A stretch of DNA of 64,000 bases, taken from assembly GCA_947044365.1 (NCBI GenBank), contig OX345651.1, positions 4,078,926-4,142,925 of the forward strand. The letters are read 5' to 3'. Numbering within the stretch: the stretch's first letter is position 1; each line of letters opens with the position of its first letter. The notes under the pieces are model-generated. The model made no database searches. It was not told the origin of the DNA and was given only the letters and a program-made list of their open reading frames with translations. Shown piece after piece: positions 58,270-64,000 of this stretch. The DNA comes from Petrosia ficiformis. Its lineage: Eukaryota; Porifera; Demospongiae; Haplosclerida; Petrosiidae. The position numbers and the translations under genes are program-made.

Positions 58270-58454
58270 GTAGACGGTCTAGTTGAAACGGTTTCTTCTT
58301 TGCTAAGTAATAAATTTCTTGTGGGGAAAACCTGTCTTGTCATTATTACAACATCATCACAACCTTATGACATTCCTCAACTCACTCCCCCTAGATTCTA
58401 GAAGGACTATAATTTTTAATTACGTAGATTATTATTTATTATCTCTGGTATGTG
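58270..58454. promoter_or_regulatory. Divergent promoter region, NHL protein 1 / Death-domain protein 1
   Basis: 185 bases between the start codons, including TTATGACATTCCTCAACTCA and a C-rich ACTCCCCCTAG patch. Equivalent in position to 63264-63315 in the second pair. Confidence 0.4.
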
Positions 58455-60905
58455 ATGGCTACCAAATCCAGTGATATTCCAAGTAAGTTGAACATGTACA
58501 ACGTGTGTATAGATAATTGTATAATATGTATTTATATTATGTATAATTATGTATAATTATGTTATAACACACATGCTATATCAGTTTTATAACTAACATT
58601 TAGTTTTGAGGCCAGTTATATCTCATTTATAAAACCTATGGTTACTTTAAAGCTTTGGATATATAATTATCTACGGTGTGGCTAGAGTACCGGTACCGGT
58701 ACCGAAAATTTAACCCTTAAAGTACTGGTACCTGTTTAAACAAAGTGAACTTATGTTTTATAACAAGAAGTAACTCGTTTTATAACAAGAAGTAACTCGT
58801 TTTATAACAAGAAGTAACTGGAAGCTTCATAGCAGTCCATCCCCACTGTTTGACATTTACGCTGGGGCCGATAGGCCCCAGCGCTGTTCCTGACAAACAG
58901 GGGGGGTCTGGGGGTGCAGCCCCCCAGTTTAGGAAATTATCCTAGTTATCGGTAGGGTTATCATCAGAACAGGTTGAGGCCTGTTGTTAGACATAATTCT
59001 TGGCAGCCGCTAGGCAGTACAACAAAGCTAGTCTTTGCCGGTACTTTAAGGGTTAAATTTTCAGTACCGGAACCGGTACTCTGAATTTTGTGCTTCTGGA
59101 ACCGGTACCGGTACTTTAAGGGTTAAATTTTCGGTACCAGTACCGGTACTCTAGCCACAGCCAATTATCTATCACATATGTAATATATTGTAATTATATA
59201 TATATATATATATATATATAATATGCTTTCTTTGATAACTCTAGAATCTTCTCACCAAGTCCTTGCTGAAATAAACAATGGTCAGGTGACCAGAGAATGG
59301 AGAGATATAGCGTTTCATTTAAAAGTCTCAAAGACAAAAATTTATGAGATTGAAACTCAAGCCAAGACACAAAACTACACCTTACAATGGATTTTAATCT
59401 CTGTAGTTGAAGAATGGATGAGAGGATGTGAAGAACCAACATGGGAACAACTAGCTAATGCATTGGAGAGAGCTGGTATGTCACAAGTGGCTTATACTAT
59501 AAGACTGAAGTATACTGTTAATGATCAACAGGCCAGAGTACTATCAGATAATTCAGGTAAATTATTATTAATAACGCTATGTCTACTACACTGGGACTGT
59601 AATTTCTGCTCTTGGAGTCCCAGCGATGGTCACATAGGGTCTAGGGGACCATGTTTCGTCGTGCTGTATAGGAAGAGTAGGGTTTAAGATTTGGTTTGTC
59701 ATATCAGTAATCAAGCTGCCACCTTCCATGCTTCCTGAGTGCTTATGTCATTGTGGGTTCTTTTGGTTGTAGTATAAGCATATTCATTGTTTTGGTACCA
59801 ATCCCAGCACCAGTGCAATATTCATAGGCTGTTAATGACAAAATGTCCAATGCGTGAGTGTGTAGTATCATAGCAACTGTTCGATTTTAATTAGGTATAT
59901 ATTTTGCATATATACCTCATCAATTGTTTAAATCATAGTCAGGGCTCTATCTACGTAAGCTTACCTCCCAAAACTTCAGATAATTATAGCACTACTCCCA
60001 AATAGTGTCTAAAGACGTTTGCAGAACAGTTGTCATGAGTAGGGTTTAAGGAGCAAACTTGAATGGGTGTGGCCAACCAAAAACATTACCGTGTGGAATT
60101 AGCTTCCCCCCCAAACCAAATCCCTAGATAGAACCCTGATAGTATATAGTTATTATATAAACCATGTTTAGTTGGTATAAATGCCATCTGCTGGTGTTCA
60201 TATTCATATTAGCCTCTCCCACATGTATTTGGCATATAAACATCCTCACCATGGTTATATGTTACATATTTAACATTGACAGGACGCTCTCCAATTACAC
60301 CTAGAGATCAAAAGAGGTTTAGTTCCAAGATAAAGAAAGCCAAACATCAGTTGAGTGACCTAGATACAACATTATTGAAGGCACATAACACTGTTGAAAG
60401 AGAAGTCAGTATGTTTCACAGTGAAGCTAAACATTTGTTAGATGAAGAATGTGCACATATTAAACACGATTTGAAGAAAAGTAGTACATCAACGAGAGAA
60501 TCAATAGAGGATTTGGGTGATGAAATTGATAGCCTGATAAAAGATGCTCAGAAGTTAGTTCAAGATCTTCAAGTATCAGTGGCAGGTCTAGAAAGAGGCA
60601 GGATTGATAATATTGTACCAGCAAAAAAAGCAGAGGAGAGGCAACGAATAAAACGTCTTGAATCAAGATTACAGGAGATTCAAGATAAGCATGACGGTGT
60701 TCAGGCATCTATACCTACGAGAGGAGTGGCTAATTGTGGTGATAGTGAGAAACTACTAGAAGAACTAATAAAAGTACTGATACAATTTGATTCCCAACCA
60801 GCTATAATGCCTGAAGGAACTTCACACAACATGTACTCTAACACAACCTATGAGAACTGTAGGATAGAATCAGACTCGGGATATGTGACATTACATCCTA
60901 ATTAA
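58455..60905 (+). CDS. Death-domain adaptor-like protein with coiled coil and tyrosine-rich tail
   Basis: Exons 58455-58482, 59245-59556 and 60283-60905 join in phase to 320 residues. Residues about 10-100 form a Death-fold domain (WRDIAFHLKVSKTKIYEIE..EEPTWEQLANALERAGMSQVAYTI). Exon 3 encodes a long coiled coil (KKAKHQLSDLDTTLLKAHN onward), then a tail with closely spaced MYSN, TYEN and GYVTL tyrosine motifs. Death domains build signalling assemblies in immunity and apoptosis. YxN motifs are typical Grb2-type SH2 ligands and SGYVTL fits an ITIM-like pattern, so phosphotyrosine signalling is plausible (inference). A large TIR element sits in intron 1. No receptor or catalytic domain is present. 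Confidence 0.85.
58679..59160. mobile_element. TIR element with ACCGGTACCGGTAC termini
   Basis: Inverted ends of about 55 bases: GGCTAGAGTACCGGTACCGG at the left and its near-complement at the right, each followed by AATTTAACCCTTAAAGTAC. The interior holds a GC-rich hairpin (GCTGGGGCC..GGCCCCAGC) and GGGGGTGCAGCCCCC, very unlike the AT-rich surroundings. No ORF. Intron 1 of Death-domain gene 1. Confidence 0.88.
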
Positions 60906-61181
60906 GTAAACTATGCATTCCAACATCAATCATCATGTTATTATGTAATAATTTGAAGTATCATGTTACAGTTTACACTAGCTAGCTAGCTATATATCAC
61001 TATTAGTGTTGAAATACTATAATCTTTTTTCAATGAAAACTGTTTGCAAACAGATCTAAAAGACATCATCTACACAATACACAAATATAATTAAAATTGT
61101 TACATTATTCTACATAATAATTATATATAATTATGTGTATATTATTACAAGTCACAATCTGCTCTAGATATCATAATTATG
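60906..61181. other. Convergent intergenic region
   Basis: 276 AT-rich bases between the stop codons of Death-domain gene 1 (+) and NHL gene 2 (-). A CTAGCTAGCTAGC run is near 60980. Nothing else seen. Confidence 0.6.
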
Positions 61182-63263
61182 TTAGTTATCAGTACTATAT
61201 ATGTTTTGTTCAGCACTTACACTGAAGAACAGTTTCCCCAAAGAGAATATTTGCAATCTCCTGTTTCCTGCATCAACTATGATTAGCTGATTAGAAGAAT
61301 GCAAGCAAATTCCTTGGGGATTGTCAAACTCTCCGGGATCAGATCCTTTACATCCAAATCGAACTACCAAGTTCCCAATGTCAGAGAAAATACTCACACG
61401 ATCGTTCCCACTTTCTGTGACAGCAACGTACTGATTTGGAAGGATGACTACACCAAAAGGTTGATTTAGAATTCCAGGAGTTCTTGCATCTGCATGTTTG
61501 TCCCACAAAGCCTTGCCTTCTGGTGTTGTTTTAAAAAGGCAACCTTCCTTTAAGTCTGATATTACCAAGTATCCTGAACCATGATAATCAATGCCATATG
61601 GATTCACCACTACATCTAGTTTGCCTCCAAACTTACCATTACAGTCCAAACTGTGGATACTGAAATCTCCACTTTTGGGCCACACAGGCATGTAGCAACA
61701 AGCTCCACCTGAAGTGCATGATGCACTAGCTATTGCAATGGGGTTTACATTCTTTCCTAATTTCATTTCCTTGAAAGCAATCTTTCGACCAATTTTAACT
61801 CGACCGATGGAATATTCTTCGTTATGATGTAAAGAAACCAGGACTCTGTCATGTGTTGAATCATAAGCGACTGCCTTTGGCTGACACGCTTCCTTTAATT
61901 GTCCTGTTATCTTCTTTGAGTTTTCACCAGTTCCAGTAGCTATCCTCAAACATGAGTTATCTGGATCGCTAACCACTATATTCCCATCACGAGTTGAACA
62001 TACATCATATAGGCTAACTGTTTCATTAGGAGTTTGAGCAAAACAACTAGCAGCGATAATGTTAAAAGGAAGCACTTTCTTTTGGAATAGTAAATGTTGT
62101 GGTGGTAATGGTGCTGGTGTCTTCATATGTACACCTGTATTGAATGGAATATAGTTATATTCTTCATCTTGTTTAGGTCTAAGTGGGTTTGTGACAGATG
62201 TAATATGATCATAAAATTCTTCAATGCTGGATGTTTCACGTGTCACTTCAACATCTGAATGGTATGTTGGTGTCTTCTCATCTTCACCTGTAACAATATA
62301 TATATATTCAGATTCACTAGGCAATTTTGTGTAAGGTGCAACATAATCATAATACATTTCATATGTCGCTTCAACGTTCTTCTCTCCTTTGATATTTTCA
62401 GTTTCTGACACCTCCTCGTATATTAAATCTCCTTCCATAAATGAATCTAGAGGAAATTTTAATGGTTTTCTTTTCACTGGTAACTCTACATCCTGAATTC
62501 TTTGGACAATTGGTAATGACTGATTGAACTCAAGAGAATTCCGAGAGGTCTCAATAGAACTATCGACTTCAGAACCATCGGATGTATCACTGTCTATCAG
62601 TGAAACTCGACTAGAACTTAGTGATGTACTGCAGCTTGAACTACGACTTCGAATTCTTCCAAAGCCCCTTTGGTTAGAAGATGAACTGCTAAAGCTTTTG
62701 ACTCTCCTAACTCTCAGTTTCTGACAACTAATATAACTTGGAGACAGCTCTTGGATTTTTTTGTGTAGATTTTCTTTCCCTTGTTTGAAGAATAACAATT
62801 GAGGTAGCTTAATTTCTATGCCTACCATCTTTTGCTGTAGAAGGTGGCCTTCTTCTCTGCTTTTTGATATTCTTTCTTCTAACTGTCTCAATTGTAATTC
62901 TTTACGGTTCTCTAGATTGTCTAGAGTCTTTTCTTTCCATTCTTTCATTCCGTTACTGACTTTAGTAAAAGACTCCAGAACAACGAGGGACTGTCTGTAG
63001 CATTCTTCATATTTCTTTTTATAGTTCATTAGTTTTCGTCTAGCCTCTTCAGTACGCTGAGCGAGATTCCGTACTCGACGCAGACAGTCTTTAGCTTCAA
63101 TTGTACATTTCCCTAAATAGTCCGAGTATTTTGACAGTTGGTGTTCATAATGATTCGTAGTGGCGAGACATTGTAAACACAGTAACTGTTTACAATCATC
63201 ACAGTACTCTTGTATAGGTTGTCCGAGGTGTTTTGTGCAGCCCTGAGAAAGTTTGTCATTCAT
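61182..63263 (-). CDS. B-box, coiled-coil, NHL-repeat protein 2 (TRIM-like without RING)
   Basis: Single exon, 693 residues. B-box2 with C9, H12, C21, C24, C29, C32, H38 and H41. Coiled coil about residues 55-165. Ser-rich and then acidic linker with several Tyr motifs (YDYVAPYTKLPSESEYIYIV). C-terminal NHL propeller from about residue 420, with a textbook last blade (GCKGSDPGEFDNPQGICLHS, then LIIVDAGNRRLQIFS). Paralogue of the gene at 56209 with the same architecture, sharing the YDVC(S/I)T..(I/V)SDP(D/S)(N/S)(S/H)CLR blade. Divergent from Death-like gene 2, with 52 bases between ATGs. TRIM-NHL relatives act as scaffolds and in RNA regulation; the exact role here is unknown. Confidence 0.9.
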   Translation of the reverse strand: MNDKLSQGCTKHLGQPIQEYCDDCKQLLCLQCLATTNHYEHQLSKYSDYLGKCTIEAKDCLRRVRNLAQRTEEARRKLMNYKKKYEECYRQSLVVLESFTKVSNGMKEWKEKTLDNLENRKELQLRQLEERISKSREEGHLLQQKMVGIEIKLPQLLFFKQGKENLHKKIQELSPSYISCQKLRVRRVKSFSSSSSNQRGFGRIRSRSSSCSTSLSSSRVSLIDSDTSDGSEVDSSIETSRNSLEFNQSLPIVQRIQDVELPVKRKPLKFPLDSFMEGDLIYEEVSETENIKGEKNVEATYEMYYDYVAPYTKLPSESEYIYIVTGEDEKTPTYHSDVEVTRETSSIEEFYDHITSVTNPLRPKQDEEYNYIPFNTGVHMKTPAPLPPQHLLFQKKVLPFNIIAASCFAQTPNETVSLYDVCSTRDGNIVVSDPDNSCLRIATGTGENSKKITGQLKEACQPKAVAYDSTHDRVLVSLHHNEEYSIGRVKIGRKIAFKEMKLGKNVNPIAIASASCTSGGACCYMPVWPKSGDFSIHSLDCNGKFGGKLDVVVNPYGIDYHGSGYLVISDLKEGCLFKTTPEGKALWDKHADARTPGILNQPFGVVILPNQYVAVTESGNDRVSIFSDIGNLVVRFGCKGSDPGEFDNPQGICLHSSNQLIIVDAGNRRLQIFSLGKLFFSVSAEQNIYSTDN

Positions 63264-63315
63264 TTCATCGTATGCCTATTGTGCTGAGTATGTTTCAATA
63301 GTTCGCGTTAAAAAG
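63264..63315. promoter_or_regulatory. Divergent promoter region, NHL protein 2 / Death-like protein 2
   Basis: Only 52 bases separate the two start codons, so transcripts must have very short leaders or overlap. Position equivalent to 58270-58454. Confidence 0.45.
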
Positions 63316-63671
63316 ATGTCTGTGGAAGGTGAGTCTAAATTTAGCCTACGTAAGAAAATTACTTTTTATTATGTATATTTGTATTAATATAGATGCAAAG
63401 AAAGATCTTAAAACTTGCAATATAATGAAAGCTCTGAAAGAGAGACATATACCTGACATAAGGGTATTCTTGATGATACACTTGGAAATTCCATTCCACA
63501 AAGTGCAGGAGTTTACATGTAGTCAACATTCAAATCATGATTGGATCTTAATACAAGGTTTAGAATTCTGGCTTCGGAACTACAAGGAACCCTCCTGGGA
63601 GACATTAGCTACAGCTTTAGAAGCTTCAGGGGATAGTAAGACTGCAGATGAGATAAGGCAAACGTATACAG
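63316..63671 (+). CDS. Death-fold protein 2 (first two exons; continues beyond the window)
   Basis: Exons 63316-63328 and 63393-63671 encode the first 97 residues; the frame is left open at a donor (ACAG|GTATAT), so later exons lie in or beyond the remaining 329 bases. The sequence (DWILIQGLEFWLRNYKEPSW, then ETLATALEASGDSKTADEIR) aligns in pattern with the Death domain of gene 58455: conserved EPSWE/EPTWE, LA.ALE and a final helix before YT. Exon 1 is a tiny MSVE-coding exon, just as gene 58455 begins with a tiny exon. Partial gene. Confidence 0.78.
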
Positions 63672-64000
63672 GTATATATACATAATGATTATTAAAATTT
63701 ATGTCAAGTATCTCTATAATAATATTATAATTATATTATAGTTATAGAATGTAGACGCAGTGTATTGCTGAAATGTATTCGCTAGCACAAGAGCAGCACA
63801 CTTAAATAGACAGTATGTAGGCATGTGCATTCTATTATAATATAAAACAAGCTAACCTGATTTTGTCTTAAACTATATACTTCATGAAGCTATATCACTG
63901 CAAATGCAGTTTGGTTATTTCTACCAATCAGTTTGTTAACTCCAGTGCATGTGAATATTATGTGTATAGTATTAGCATTCACAGTACTATAGCTAACTGC
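63672..64000. other. Probable intron of Death-fold gene 2
   Basis: AT-rich, with no exon recognised before the window end. Confidence 0.5.

Overview
The window looks like nuclear DNA of a marine invertebrate, most probably a demosponge close to Amphimedon (inference). The basis is strongly AT-rich DNA, spliced genes packed closely together, many introns of about 50-80 bases with canonical GT-AG ends, dense simple repeats and small inverted-repeat transposons inside introns, and animal-type proteins: an AMPK beta subunit, STK11IP, a WDR64-type protein, GIMAP-like GTPases, B-box/NHL proteins, Death-domain proteins and a giant adhesion-like protein. Exons were joined by hand from splice signals and codon phase. 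The AMPK beta, WD40, giant-protein and GTPase models close in frame from start to stop. STK11IP has one join near 28.6-28.9 kb that I could not phase.

Layout. 0.6-6.5 kb: a tandem duplication of a divergent pair, a small secreted protein (-) and a GIMAP-like GTPase (+). The duplication also carried along the last exon of the neighbouring AMPK beta gene. 6.3-10.4 kb: AMPK beta subunit (-). 10.7-24.1 kb: 32-exon EF-hand/WD40 protein (+). 24.1-26.8 kb: no clear gene, transposon remnants and a 114-bp satellite. 26.8-44.4 kb: STK11IP (LKB1-interacting protein, -) with leucine-rich repeats, a CxxC zinc-binding stretch and four NPF motifs. 44.8-56.1 kb: a giant single-pass membrane protein (+) of about 3340 residues, with about 22 SWM-type beta-sandwich repeats, a Ser/Thr-rich linker, furin-like Cys repeats, a membrane helix and a short tail. 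56.2-63.7 kb: two consecutive divergent pairs, each a B-box/coiled-coil/NHL protein (-) beside a Death-domain protein (+).

How the genes may work together. AMPK beta and STK11IP both belong to the LKB1-AMPK energy-sensing network and lie about 16 kb apart. The GIMAP pair and the B-box-NHL/Death pairs are both duplicated divergent modules made of protein types used in innate immunity and cell-death signalling. They are the best candidates in this window for an undescribed system. The start codons within a pair are 36 to 185 bases apart, so shared two-way promoters are likely. Introns and spacers hold several short TIR elements, each present in two to six copies, and many minisatellites.
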